This document shows positions 6,859 to 17,232 of a stretch of DNA of 64,000 nt, one piece after another. Where the stretch lies: the NCBI GenBank assembly GCA_965228445.1, contig OZ245813.1, forward strand, positions 992,001-1,056,000, read 5' to 3'. The translations under genes and the position numbers were made by a program. A model generated the notes under the pieces. The model had not been told where the DNA came from. It searched no databases and was given only the letters and a program-made list of their open reading frames with translations. This stretch comes from Thalassobaculum sp965228445. GTDB taxonomy: Bacteria > Pseudomonadota > Alphaproteobacteria > Thalassobaculales > Thalassobaculaceae. The first letter of the stretch is position 1; each line of letters starts with the position of its first letter.

Positions 6859-8451
6859 ATGGACACATCGCCCAGCATCCGCCTTCTCGGCCCCGACGGG
6901 TCCCTGCTCTTCGCCGACGGCGCCCGCCTACCCGACGCCGTGGATCGCGCGCTTGCCAAGGCGCCGTCCGATCGCCGGATCTGGAGCGTCGATCTCGGCG
7001 ACACGGTCTGGTCGGTGCTCTCGCGCCATGCCGACAGCGGCGTCGCCCTGCATCTGGTCTGGCCGGCCGGAGCCGAGGACCCGGTGGTCGACTTTGCCGC
7101 CAGCGTCGACTTCGCCCACGAGATCATGGCGCATTTCCTCACCAACCCCTACGAGGCGATCACCGTAGTCGATGCCCAGGGCCTGCTGCGCTGGGTCAGT
7201 CCGGTCCATGCCCGCTTCTTCGGGATGAAGCGCGGCGAGGGCCTGGGCCTGCCGGCGGAGGAGGTGATCGAGAACACCCGCCTGCCGGAGGTGGCGCGGT
7301 CCGGCCGGGCGCAGATCGGCCGATTGCAGGAGATGAACGGCGTCGCCCGCATCGTCAGCCGCTTTCCGATAAGCCGAGACGACCGCACCGTCGGCGCCAT
7401 CGGCCAGGTGATGTTCAAGGGCCCGGACCAGGCGCTCGAATTCGGCCGCGAGATCGCCAAGCTGCGGGCCGAGGTGGATTATTACCGCCGGGAGCTGGAG
7501 GAGATGCGTCCGCGCCCGGCCGATCTGGAGGCGATCATCGGCGACAGCCCGCCGATCCGCAAACTGAAGGCCGATATCGCCCGCGTCGCCCCGCTGGACA
7601 TCTCCGTGCTGATCCGCGGCGAGAGCGGGACCGGCAAGGAGCTGGTCGCCCGCGCGCTGCACGGCCAGTCGAACCGGGCCGCCAAGCCCCTGGTGGTGCT
7701 GAATGCCGCAGCCCTGCCCGCCACCCTCGTGGAAGCGGAGCTGTTCGGCTACGAGCCCGGGTCGTTCACCGGGGCCGACAAGCGCGGCCGCTCGGGCAAG
7801 TTCGAACTGGCCGACAAGGGCACCCTGTTCCTCGACGAGATCGGCGACATGGGCATCGACATCCAGGCCAAGGTGCTGCGGGTGCTGGAGGAAGGCACCT
7901 TCGAGCGGCTCGGCGGCCACCGCTCGCGCAGTGCCGACTTCCGGCTGGTCACCGCCACCAACCGGCCGGTGGAGCGGATGATCGAGGAGGAGGATTTCCG
8001 CGCCGATCTGTATTTCCGCATCGGCGCCATCACCCTGTGGCTGCCGCCGCTGCGCGACCGGGCGGCCGACATTCCGGCCCTGGTGCGCACCTTCCTCGCC
8101 CGCACGGTGAAGCGCCACAACCTGCCCAGCCGGGGGGTGCGGGCCGACGCCATGGCGCTGCTGACCGCCCACCCCTGGCCCGGCAACGTGCGCGAGCTGT
8201 TCAACACGGTGCAGAAGGCGGCGATCTTCTGCGACGGCGAGGAGCTGACCCCGGCCGACCTGTCCGACCTGGTGGGCGAGGAGCCGCAGCCCGACCCGGC
8301 GGCATCGCTGGAGCGGCAGTTGCGGGCGCTGGAGGAGCGGCTGATCGCTGAGGCGCTGGACCGGGCCGAAGGCAACAAGAAGCGCGCCGCCGAGGCGCTG
8401 GGGATCAGCCGGACGTATCTCTACAAGCGGCTCGGCGAGATGGCGGGGTAG
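6859..8451 (+). CDS. sigma-54-dependent transcriptional activator (PAS-AAA-Fis)
   Basis: About 530-residue NtrC-family enhancer-binding protein with no receiver domain. Roughly residues 1-100 form an uncharacterised N-terminal segment. A PAS-like domain follows around NPYEAITVVDAQGLLRWVS, then a short coiled linker. The AAA+ core has Walker A GESGTGKE, the sigma-54 contact loop as GSFTGA (more often GAFTGA), Walker B GTLFLDEIGDM and the arginine region YFRIGAITL. The C-terminus is a Fis-type helix-turn-helix (NKKRAAEALGISRTYLYKRL). ATG 6859 is chosen over an upstream in-frame start at 6817. It should sense an aromatic or acyl-CoA ligand and activate the divergent operon. Confidence 0.93.
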   Translation: MDTSPSIRLLGPDGSLLFADGARLPDAVDRALAKAPSDRRIWSVDLGDTVWSVLSRHADSGVALHLVWPAGAEDPVVDFAASVDFAHEIMAHFLTNPYEAITVVDAQGLLRWVSPVHARFFGMKRGEGLGLPAEEVIENTRLPEVARSGRAQIGRLQEMNGVARIVSRFPISRDDRTVGAIGQVMFKGPDQALEFGREIAKLRAEVDYYRRELEEMRPRPADLEAIIGDSPPIRKLKADIARVAPLDISVLIRGESGTGKELVARALHGQSNRAAKPLVVLNAAALPATLVEAELFGYEPGSFTGADKRGRSGKFELADKGTLFLDEIGDMGIDIQAKVLRVLEEGTFERLGGHRSRSADFRLVTATNRPVERMIEEEDFRADLYFRIGAITLWLPPLRDRAADIPALVRTFLARTVKRHNLPSRGVRADAMALLTAHPWPGNVRELFNTVQKAAIFCDGEELTPADLSDLVGEEPQPDPAASLERQLRALEERLIAEALDRAEGNKKRAAEALGISRTYLYKRLGEMAG

Positions 8452-8479
8452 AGCGCGCCCCGCCCCGCCCTTCGACACG

Positions 8480-8498
8480 CCCCGGCCATGGGCCGGGG
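8480..8498. repeat. CCCCGGCC-type palindrome
   Basis: Perfect palindrome CCCCGGCC-ATG-GGCCGGGG located 29 bp after the activator stop. Related palindromes occur at 23747-23765, 26762-26790, 26849-26877, 54753-54772 and 54836-54855. It could act as a transcript-end hairpin for the activator gene. Confidence 0.75.
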
Positions 8499-8506
8499 CT
8501 GCTCAT

Positions 8507-8522
8507 CCTGGAGACCTTTGCG
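8507..8522. repeat. IS5-type terminal inverted repeat, transposase 3' side
   Basis: CCTGGAGACCTTTGCG, the exact reverse complement of 9668-9683. Confidence 0.88.
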
Positions 8523-8647
8523 TGGTAGGCGGCGATGCTGTTTGGTTTGGGTGGTGATGGTGTTTGGTGGCGTTGGCGCGCGGTTAGCCCGTGAGGTTTT
8601 GGTCGTTGGTGGGTATTTTGTGGGCTGTTCGTAGCCTTCTGGCGGGC

Positions 8648-9616
8648 TCAAGTCGCACGGAGGGTGTCGAGACGTCGTAGGTTGTAGGCGATGCAGGCCA
8701 GGGTGAAGGTGACCTGGTTTCTGATCAGGCTGAAATGCGGAACGCGCTCCAGCCGATAACTGCGCTTCAGGGTGCCGAACAGCTTCTCGACCTGGCGGCG
8801 CGGGGCGATCAGGCGGTGGTTGCGCGCAACCTCCTCGTCACTCAGAGGCCGGTTGGAGCGGGCACGCCGCATGATGCCGTCAGCGATGCCGCGCTCGGCG
8901 AGGGTGTGGCGCAGGGCAGCGGCGTCATAGCCGCGATCGCCATAGACCATGGCCTCGTCGCCCTGGATCAGCGCCGCGGCGACATCGACCTCCTGGCGGT
9001 TGGCCGGCGACAGCAGCACCCGGCGCACCAGGCACGAGCCCAGGTCCACCGCCACATGCAGCTTGTAGCCGAACTGGAAGCGGCGGCGCTCGTTGTTGGT
9101 GCCGAACCGCGCATCCGGATCGGCCGGGCTGATCTTGTCCTCCTTCATCGTCGGCCGCCGGGCAGCACTGCTCACCAGGCTGGCGTCGATCAGCGTGCCC
9201 TGACGCACCACCGCGCCGCACAGATCCAACTGCCGCGCCAGCTCCCCCATCAGCGCGTCGAGACGCCCCTCCCGGCTCAACCGGTCGCGGAAGCGGTGGA
9301 TCGTCGTGTGGTCCGGCGTCGGGTCCGACAGGCTCAGGCCCACGAAGCGCCGGAACGACAGCCGGTCCGCCAGCGCCTCCTCCATCGCCGGATCCGACAG
9401 CGCGTACCAGCGCTGCAGCAGCAGAACCTTGAACATCGCAAGCGGCGGATAGGCCGGCTCGCCCCGACGCGAGCGATACACGCTCTCCAGCACTCCCGCG
9501 AAACCCGACCAGTCGATCAGCGCATCGATCCGACCAAGACGATCACCTGACCCAGAACGACCCGCCTCTAAACCAGCCTCTGCAAAACCAAGTTGACCGA
9601 TCTGCTTGCGTGACAT
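8648..9616 (-). CDS. IS5-family transposase
   Basis: 322-residue DDE transposase, full length for the IS5 group and uninterrupted. The N-terminal domain has the IS5-type pattern PPLAMFKVLLLQRWYALSD and DHTTIHRFRDRL. The catalytic triad is visible as Asp in GTLIDASLV (about 144), Asp in VYGDRGYD (about 227) and Glu in RRQVEKLFGTLKRSYRLER (about 277). ATG 9616 is preferred to an upstream TTG at 9634 because AGGGAG lies 7 bases before it and MSRKQIGQLGF is a natural start. With both inverted repeats intact, the element may still be active. Confidence 0.93.
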   Translation of the reverse strand: MSRKQIGQLGFAEAGLEAGRSGSGDRLGRIDALIDWSGFAGVLESVYRSRRGEPAYPPLAMFKVLLLQRWYALSDPAMEEALADRLSFRRFVGLSLSDPTPDHTTIHRFRDRLSREGRLDALMGELARQLDLCGAVVRQGTLIDASLVSSAARRPTMKEDKISPADPDARFGTNNERRRFQFGYKLHVAVDLGSCLVRRVLLSPANRQEVDVAAALIQGDEAMVYGDRGYDAAALRHTLAERGIADGIMRRARSNRPLSDEEVARNHRLIAPRRQVEKLFGTLKRSYRLERVPHFSLIRNQVTFTLACIAYNLRRLDTLRAT

Positions 9617-9667
9617 CGACCGCTCCCTAGCCAAACAAGCTGAAGCGAATCACATCATGGTCATCCG

Positions 9668-9683
9668 CGCAAAGGTCTCCAGG
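9668..9683. repeat. IS5-type terminal inverted repeat, transposase 5' side
   Basis: CGCAAAGGTCTCCAGG, the exact reverse complement of 8507-8522. Confidence 0.88.
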
Positions 9684-9807
9684 GTGAGGTCTGAGAGAGG
9701 CGATCAGGACTCTACGGCCTCACCCTGCACCTAATATTTCCGACCTCACCCCGTCCCTTCCCTTACGGACCTCACCCTGAGCAGGAGCGCAGCAACGTGT
9801 CGAAGGG
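9684..9807. repeat. clustered CCTCACCC repeats and half palindrome beside the IS
   Basis: Between the IS end and the next gene, CCTCACCC(T/C)G recurs three times and its inverse AGGGTGAGG once, overlapping the IS end at 9681-9689. The segment ends with CGTGTCGAAGGG (9796-9807), the exact reverse complement of CCCTTCGACACG at 8468-8479 on the other side of the IS. The element therefore sits inside repeat-rich extragenic DNA. Confidence 0.6.
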
Positions 9808-10476
9808 TCAGCCGTGCAATGCGAACAGCATGCCGTACAGACCGCTCTCGATGTTCCGCGCGCCGCGGTCGGCGAGGCCCTCGACGATGCCAGCCTCCAC
9901 CAGCGCCGCCTCGACGAAGGCCCGCTCCGTGCCCTCCACCACGGCGGTGAAGGGCGCCTTGCCGTCCTTGCCGGCGCGGATCGACTGCTCGGCGGTCTTC
10001 GCCAGAGAGCGGTCCATATCGGCCTGCCAGTGCTGCACCCGGGTGATGCCCTCGCGGGTGCGCAGGTCGTGCAGCGCGGTGCCGGCGAGCCAGCGGGCGA
10101 TCTCCTCGCCGTCGCCCGCCCCCGGATCGTAGCGCACGGTGGCGATCACCGAGCCGAGCGCCTCGCCGCTGGAGAACCGCACCCGGCTGGTGGCCCGCAC
10201 GAAATTGCGGAAATGCCCCATCATCCGACTGGTCCACTCGGTCGGATGGTCGAGCGCGTGGCGGTAGGCCGGGTCGTCGAAACAGGCCATGCTGTCGACG
10301 TCGTAGACCGCCAGGTACTTGTGCTTGCCGCGGCCGATCTTGCGGTAGCGCCGGCCGTTGCGCCAGCCGGGCATGCCGACCCGCTCGGGGATGTGCTCGC
10401 GGTGGTACCACTCGCTGAATTCGGCGTCGCCCTCGGAGGCGGTGTCGCCCCAGACCGCCATGGCCGCATCGGTCAT
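9808..10476 (-). CDS. hypothetical protein, dimeric alpha/beta-barrel (EthD/DUF4286-like)
   Basis: 222-residue protein with two similar halves. The first half contains the WYHREHIPERVGMPGWRNGR pattern and a KYLAVYDVDS strand, which are typical of small dimeric alpha/beta-barrel proteins such as EthD or DUF4286 relatives. The second half, GSVIATVRYDPGAGDGEEI, resembles another barrel half. No catalytic residues can be assigned. The ATG at 10476 follows AGGGAGGAGAGACGC, a strong ribosome binding site. It is separated from the DUF502 gene by 36 bp on the same strand and is probably co-transcribed. Confidence 0.6.
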   Translation of the reverse strand: MTDAAMAVWGDTASEGDAEFSEWYHREHIPERVGMPGWRNGRRYRKIGRGKHKYLAVYDVDSMACFDDPAYRHALDHPTEWTSRMMGHFRNFVRATSRVRFSSGEALGSVIATVRYDPGAGDGEEIARWLAGTALHDLRTREGITRVQHWQADMDRSLAKTAEQSIRAGKDGKAPFTAVVEGTERAFVEAALVEAGIVEGLADRGARNIESGLYGMLFALHG

Positions 10477-10512
10477 GCGTCTCTCCTCCCTGCTGTCGTC
10501 TTTTTGGTTGGT

Positions 10513-11232
10513 TCAGGCCGCGTCGATGCGCCGGGTCGGACCTTCCGGGTGGTCCGGCGTGGCGGCGGGAATGACCGGCACCTCGCGGGCGTCCTTGGGC
10601 CGGCGGTCGGGCGGGGTGACGATGCCGCCGGACACCACCATCTTGATCCCCTCCTCCACGGTCATCGACAGCACGTGGCAGTCCTCGCGCGGGACGAAGA
10701 GCAGGAAGCCGGAGGTCGGGTTCGGCGTGGTCGGCAGGAACACGTTGACCACGTCGTCGGCGGTCAGGTTCTGCACCTCGCCGACCGTGTCGCCGGTCAG
10801 AAAGCCCAGCGCCCAGATGCCCCGGCGCGGATACTCGATCATCACGACCTGGCGGAACGCCTTGGACTGCTGCGCCAGCACGGTCTCCAGGATCTGCTTC
10901 AGCGCGCTGTGCACGTTGCGGATCACCGGCATGCGTGCCATCAGCCGTTCCGACAGGCTGACCAGCCAGCGCCCGACCAGCCCCGCGGTGAAGGCGCCGA
11001 TGATCGTCAGCACGACGATGGCTACGATCACCCCGAGGCCGGGGATGCCGAACGGCAGGTAGGTCTCCGGATTGTAGCGGGCCGGGATCAGCGGCGTGAC
11101 CTGATTGTCGATGAAATCGATGATCAGCCAGGCCAGATACAGGGTTATGCCGATCGGCGCCGTCACCAGGACCCCGGCGAAGAAATATGTCCTCAGACGG
11201 GCAAACAGCGAGACCTTCATGCTGGGCGCCAT
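10513..11232 (-). CDS. DUF502 family membrane protein
   Basis: 239-residue inner membrane protein. Transmembrane segments are visible around residues 14-38 (YFFAGVLVTAPIGITLYLAW) and 62-88 (GLGVIVAIVVLTIIGAFTAG). They are followed by the DUF502 signature region SERLMARMPVIRNVHSALKQI, a soluble domain with FLPTTPNPTSGFLLFVP, and a charged Pro-rich tail. The family's biochemical role is unknown. The first ATG at 11232 is selected because GAGGAGG lies 9 bases before it; a second ATG at 11220 lacks such a site. Confidence 0.88.
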   Translation of the reverse strand: MAPSMKVSLFARLRTYFFAGVLVTAPIGITLYLAWLIIDFIDNQVTPLIPARYNPETYLPFGIPGLGVIVAIVVLTIIGAFTAGLVGRWLVSLSERLMARMPVIRNVHSALKQILETVLAQQSKAFRQVVMIEYPRRGIWALGFLTGDTVGEVQNLTADDVVNVFLPTTPNPTSGFLLFVPREDCHVLSMTVEEGIKMVVSGGIVTPPDRRPKDAREVPVIPAATPDHPEGPTRRIDAA

Positions 11233-11455
11233 GTGCGGCGGCCTCCTCTACGCGAATAATCGGATCGGCAATCACGATAATCTAGGGAGCCCGGTGCCGT
11301 GCCGCCAGGGTCCGCGACGAATTCCGTGTGCGGTGCAAAACAAGCGCCAGCTTAGCCGCAAGCGTTCGTGCCGCACAATCGCCCCTCCTGTTTCCGGGCA
11401 CTCATGGCGACCGGAGATACCGCCATGCTTCGACCGGAATAAGGCATGGATTCAT

Positions 11456-11468
11456 TGTCCTTAGGACA
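11456..11468. promoter_or_regulatory. short palindrome upstream of the PLP enzyme gene
   Basis: TGTCC-TTA-GGACA is a perfect inverted repeat 45 bp before the aminotransferase-like start. It lies in an otherwise featureless 280-bp divergent intergenic region and could be an operator or part of a promoter; no regulator can be named. Confidence 0.3.
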
Positions 11469-11512
11469 AACTACCCGTGGCGGGGGCCGTCACCGTCCTG
11501 CACACTCGCGCC

Positions 11513-12685
11513 ATGACAACCGCTCCCACCGCCTTCGGCGCCGACCTCCGTCCGCTCTTCCAGTTGGAAGACGGTCCCGTCCACCTCAATCACGGTTCGT
11601 TCGGCGCGACGCCGCGCGCGGTGCTCGAAGCCCAGCGCGACTGGCGCGACCGGATGGAGGCGGAGCCGAGCCGGTTCATGGAGTTCGAGTTCCGCCCCGC
11701 CCTGCGCGCCGCCGCCGCCAGGCTGGCCCCGTATGTGGGGGCGAAGGCCGACGACCTCGCCATGGTGGAAAACCCGACCCAGGCGGTGAACGCGATCCTG
11801 CGCTCGCTCGACCTGAAGCCGGGCGACCGCATCCTGATCAACGACCAGACCTACGGCGCGGTGCGCAACACGGTGCGGTTCGTGTGCAGCATGACCGGTG
11901 CCGAGATCGCCGAGTGGACGCTGCCCTTTCCGGCGCAGTCGCCCGAGCAGGCCCAGGCGTCGTTCAAGACGGCCCTGGCGCAGAGCAAGCCGCGCGTGGC
12001 GATCATTGACCACGTCACCTCGCCCACGGCGCTGGCCCTGCCGGTGGAGAGCATGACGGCGGCGGCCCGGGAGGCCGGCGCGCTGGTGCTGATCGACGGC
12101 GCCCATGCCCCCGGCATGATGGGGCTCGATATCGAGGCGCTCGGGGCCGACTGGTACACCGGCACCTGCCACAAATGGCTGTTCGCGGCCAAGGGCTGCG
12201 CCTTCCTGTGGGCCGGTCCGCGGGTGATCGACCGCCTGCACCCGGCGGTGGTCAGCCACGGCTATCTCGCGGGCTTCCACGAGGAGTTCGACTGGGTCGG
12301 CACCCGCGACGGCTCGGCCCAGCATGCCTTGCCGGCGGCCCTGGATTTCGTCGACCGGTTCGGTGTGGAGGCGATCCGCACCCACAACCATGCGCTGGCC
12401 ATGGCTGCCGGACGCCGCTTGGCCAGTGCCTGGGGCACGGAGATGGGGCAGCCGGAGAGCATGGTGGGCTCGATGGTGATGGTGCGGCTGCCCGACGGCT
12501 ACGGCACCGGGGCGGAGACCGCCTACGAGCTGCGGATGCGTCTGCTGCGCGAGGACCGGATCCAGACCCGGGTGAACCCGCTGGCCGGCGGGCTCTATGT
12601 CCGGGTGTCGAGCCAGATCTACAACGATATCGCCGAGATCGACGCCCTGGCGGATGCTGTGCTCGCCAAGCGACCGAATGCCTGA
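11513..12685 (+). CDS. class V aminotransferase-fold PLP enzyme (isopenicillin N epimerase-like)
   Basis: 390-residue fold-type I PLP enzyme of the class V group. It begins FQLEDGPVHLNHGSFGATPR, the N-terminal pattern of isopenicillin N epimerase and cysteine desulfurase relatives. The PLP-contacting Asp lies in VLIDGAHAPG (about 195) and the Schiff-base Lys in TGTCHKWLF (about 221). ATG 11513 is preferred over an upstream GTG because it begins the conserved region with a short leader. Substrate specificity cannot be read from the sequence; no beta-lactam or Fe-S cluster genes are adjacent. It converges on a small gene at 12709. Confidence 0.85.
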   Translation: MTTAPTAFGADLRPLFQLEDGPVHLNHGSFGATPRAVLEAQRDWRDRMEAEPSRFMEFEFRPALRAAAARLAPYVGAKADDLAMVENPTQAVNAILRSLDLKPGDRILINDQTYGAVRNTVRFVCSMTGAEIAEWTLPFPAQSPEQAQASFKTALAQSKPRVAIIDHVTSPTALALPVESMTAAAREAGALVLIDGAHAPGMMGLDIEALGADWYTGTCHKWLFAAKGCAFLWAGPRVIDRLHPAVVSHGYLAGFHEEFDWVGTRDGSAQHALPAALDFVDRFGVEAIRTHNHALAMAAGRRLASAWGTEMGQPESMVGSMVMVRLPDGYGTGAETAYELRMRLLREDRIQTRVNPLAGGLYVRVSSQIYNDIAEIDALADAVLAKRPNA

Positions 12686-12708
12686 CCCGTCATTCCGGCG
12701 TTAGAGGG

Positions 12709-12939
12709 TCAGTTCAGCTTGTGGCGGAATTTGCGCTCGAGCTCGCGCAGGATCTCCACGCGTCGCTTGCCGCCGTTCTCCAGAGCCAGCTTGAACAGGC
12801 GGGAGGCCTCGTTCTCCGGCTCCGGCGGTGTCTGTCCGATCTGAACCATGGCGGCGCGCTGGGCGCGGGCCAGCACGTCCGGGTCGATCTTCTGCCGGAC
12901 CGCACGCAGGATCTTCAGGGCCTTGTCGCGCTCGCTCAT
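12709..12939 (-). CDS. small conserved-looking hypothetical protein
   Basis: 76-residue, highly charged, mostly helical protein (MSERDKALKILRAVRQKID... ending ELERKFRHKLN). It has no signal peptide, membrane segment or recognised domain. It begins with a plausible ATG and shows normal codon use for the window. It converges with the PLP enzyme gene, with 23 bp between the stops. Function unknown. Confidence 0.55.
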   Translation of the reverse strand: MSERDKALKILRAVRQKIDPDVLARAQRAAMVQIGQTPPEPENEASRLFKLALENGGKRRVEILRELERKFRHKLN

Positions 12940-13003
12940 GATCCGAGTATGGCCGAATCGCGGGCGGGCGACAATGGAGCGCGGGGTCGGCGGGTGACGG
13001 GCC

Positions 13004-13315
13004 TCAGAAGAACTTGGTGACGAAGGCCGCGGCCAGCGCGTTGTCGACGATCTTGGTCACCACCGCCTCCGCCCGTCCCTTGATCTGTTTATCGTTGTAC
13101 ATCGCGTTGATTTCGAAGCGGAATCGCTGGCCGGAGATCACGATGTCCTTATCATAGGGATCCAGGATGAAACCCTTGTCGTTGATGTCCCGAATATTAA
13201 AGACAAATTTGTCGATTTTGACGACGCCCTTGGATTCGGCTTTTTTCGGGTTGCCCATCACCTTCGGTCGGACGGGCTTCTTCTTGTCTTTGTTGACCTT
13301 CAGAAAGTCGAACAT
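13004..13315 (-). CDS. small protein, possibly PilZ-like, AT-rich
   Basis: 103-residue basic protein. The N-terminus is Lys-rich (KVNKDKKKPVRPKVMG), followed by beta-strand-like segments VVKIDKFVFNIRDINDKGFI and DKDIVISGQRFRFEINAMYN. The alternation of short strands resembles a PilZ-type barrel, but the RxxxR motif needed for cyclic di-GMP binding is not evident. Codon use is distinctly more A/T-rich (many AAA, AAT, TTT, ATT) than its neighbours, suggesting either high expression pressure or acquisition. It lies just downstream of tRNA-Lys. Confidence 0.6.
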   Translation of the reverse strand: MFDFLKVNKDKKKPVRPKVMGNPKKAESKGVVKIDKFVFNIRDINDKGFILDPYDKDIVISGQRFRFEINAMYNDKQIKGRAEAVVTKIVDNALAAAFVTKFF

Positions 13316-13545
13316 CGCCGGACTCCCACGCCCTCGCGTCGTTAACGCTTTTGCAATATACGATGCCTGGAGGATCGTGGAAAGCGTGTAGCCACGCGCG
13401 CCGGGGCGCCGAAGTAAAGCCCGATAAATCGTCCGGTATTAGAGCAGTACTCGTATGAAATGCGCCCCGGTCCGGCATGACGTCGCGGCCGGCGGACTGC
13501 CGGAAGACTGATCTGGAAGATGGGACTGGTCGACAAAGGCGGGAA

Positions 13546-13621
13546 TGGTGAGCGCGACAGGGTTCGAACCTGTGACCGTCTGATTAAAAGTCAGATGCTC
13601 TACCAACTGAGCTACGCGCCC
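13546..13621 (-). tRNA. tRNA-Lys (anticodon UUU)
   Basis: A 76-nt cloverleaf on the minus strand starts GGGCGCGTAGCTCAGTTGGT. It has the anticodon stem-loop CTGAC-TTTTAAT-CAG with UUU at the anticodon, the T-arm CAGGTTCGAACCTG, and an encoded 3' CCA. The acceptor stem GGGCGCG pairs with CGCGCTC, with one G-U pair. Confidence 0.96.
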
Positions 13622-13636
13622 GCCAAGGGTGGCCGG

Positions 13637-13665
13637 AAGCTAGGCAGCACGCCCCGCCGGGTCAA
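13637..13665 (-). promoter_or_regulatory. candidate housekeeping promoter of tRNA-Lys
   Basis: On the minus strand, TTGACC (13660-13665) is followed after 17 bases by TAGCTT (13637-13642). The predicted start is a few bases before the mature tRNA 5' end. The spacing and strong -35 support the call; the -10 is weak. Confidence 0.55.
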
Positions 13666-13730
13666 GTAAAAGCGGACACAAAACCGTATCCTTTTCCCTG
13701 AACCGGCTGGGACCGCCGCCCCCCGGACCG

Positions 13731-14299
13731 CTACCCGGTGAACGGTCCGGTCTGCTTCGCCTGGCTGTCCTTCGCCGGGTCGCCGTCGAACCGGTGCATC
13801 ACCCGCTCGGCCACGCGGGCGGAGACGAACTCGGTGATCTCGCCGCCCAGCCGCCCGATCTCCTTCACGAAGCGCGAGGAGATGAACTGGTGACGGTCCG
13901 AGGCCATCAGGAAGGTGGTCTCGATCTTCGGGTTCAGACGGGCGTTCATGCCGGCCATCTGGAACTCGTACTCGAAGTCGGAGACCGCCCGCAGGCCGCG
14001 GATGATCACGCTGGCGCCCTGGGACTCCGCGAAGTGCATCAGCAGCGAGCCGAAGGGCTTCACCTCGATCGTGCCGGGAAACCCGTCGGCCAGATTGCGG
14101 GCCAGGATGTCCTCGAGCTCGTCGCGCACCATCTCCACCCGCTCGTCCAGGCTGAACAGCGGACCCTTGCCGGCGTTGCGGGCGACGGCGACCACCAGAT
14201 GGTCGACCGTCTTGCTGGCGCGGCGGATGATGTCGATATGGCCCTTGGTGATCGGATCGAAGGTGCCGGGATAGACCCCTACCCGCTTCGTCTTGTCGG

Positions 14300-14303
<4 letters not shown>
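13731..14303 (-). CDS. coaD: pantetheine-phosphate adenylyltransferase
   Basis: Adds AMP from ATP to 4'-phosphopantetheine in coenzyme A synthesis. The protein shows the nucleotidyltransferase start VGVYPGTFDPITKGHIDII, with the H-x-G-H-like GHID, and the ISSRFVKE signature (expected ISSTxVR/K) in SDRHQFISSRFVKEIG. At 190 residues it is slightly longer than the usual 160-170 because of a C-terminal tail. The ATG overlaps the gyrA stop by 4 bp, so the two genes are translationally coupled. Confidence 0.96.
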
Positions 14304-17002
<2,699 letters not shown>

Positions 17003-17085
17003 CCGAGGGGTTCCGATCGTAGGTTTCGACTGAGATCAGGCCGGCTTGGAACGGGACGAAAACACAGCGCCGACTGATTCGCTAA

Positions 17086-17114
17086 ATCTTAGCAAAATCG
17101 CCGATTTCCGGCAA
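17086..17114 (-). promoter_or_regulatory. candidate sigma-70 promoter of gyrA
   Basis: On the minus strand, TTGCCG (17109-17114) and TAAGAT (17086-17091) are separated by 17 bases, placing transcription start near 17079 and leaving a leader of about 77 nt. The -10 is embedded in the inverted repeat GCTAA-ATC-TTAGC (17081-17093), a possible regulatory site. Confidence 0.6.
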
Positions 17115-17232
17115 TGTTGCGGCGCCGAAATATCGCGGTTCGGGCCCCGGGGATCAAGATCGCAGTGCATCCCGCAGCGGAAGCCGCGGCGGCGGCACGT
17201 GCTCCGCCCCATAAGTCCCCGCAGACAGGGGC

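Larger units (their letters stand above)
8507..9683 (-). mobile_element. IS5-family insertion sequence, apparently complete
   Basis: A 1177-bp element bounded by perfect 16-bp terminal inverted repeats, CCTGGAGACCTTTGCG at 8507-8522 and its complement at 9668-9683. It encloses one intact DDE transposase gene. About 125 bp of T/G-rich (plus-strand) non-coding sequence separates the transposase stop from the 8507 end. The bases just outside the ends (TCAT and GTGA) do not form an obvious target duplication, so the exact ends or later rearrangement need checking. It lies between an activator gene and an unrelated hypothetical gene, within palindromic repeat DNA. Confidence 0.88.

Noticed and set aside
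8421..8651. A 76-codon minus-strand frame spanning the activator end and the IS end
   Set aside because: It crosses the IS boundary and a palindrome and is antisense to the activator's last codons; no domain is visible.
13004..13621. A tRNA-associated integrative island
   Set aside because: No integrase gene and no direct repeat of the tRNA-Lys 3' end was found; only one small gene has unusual composition.
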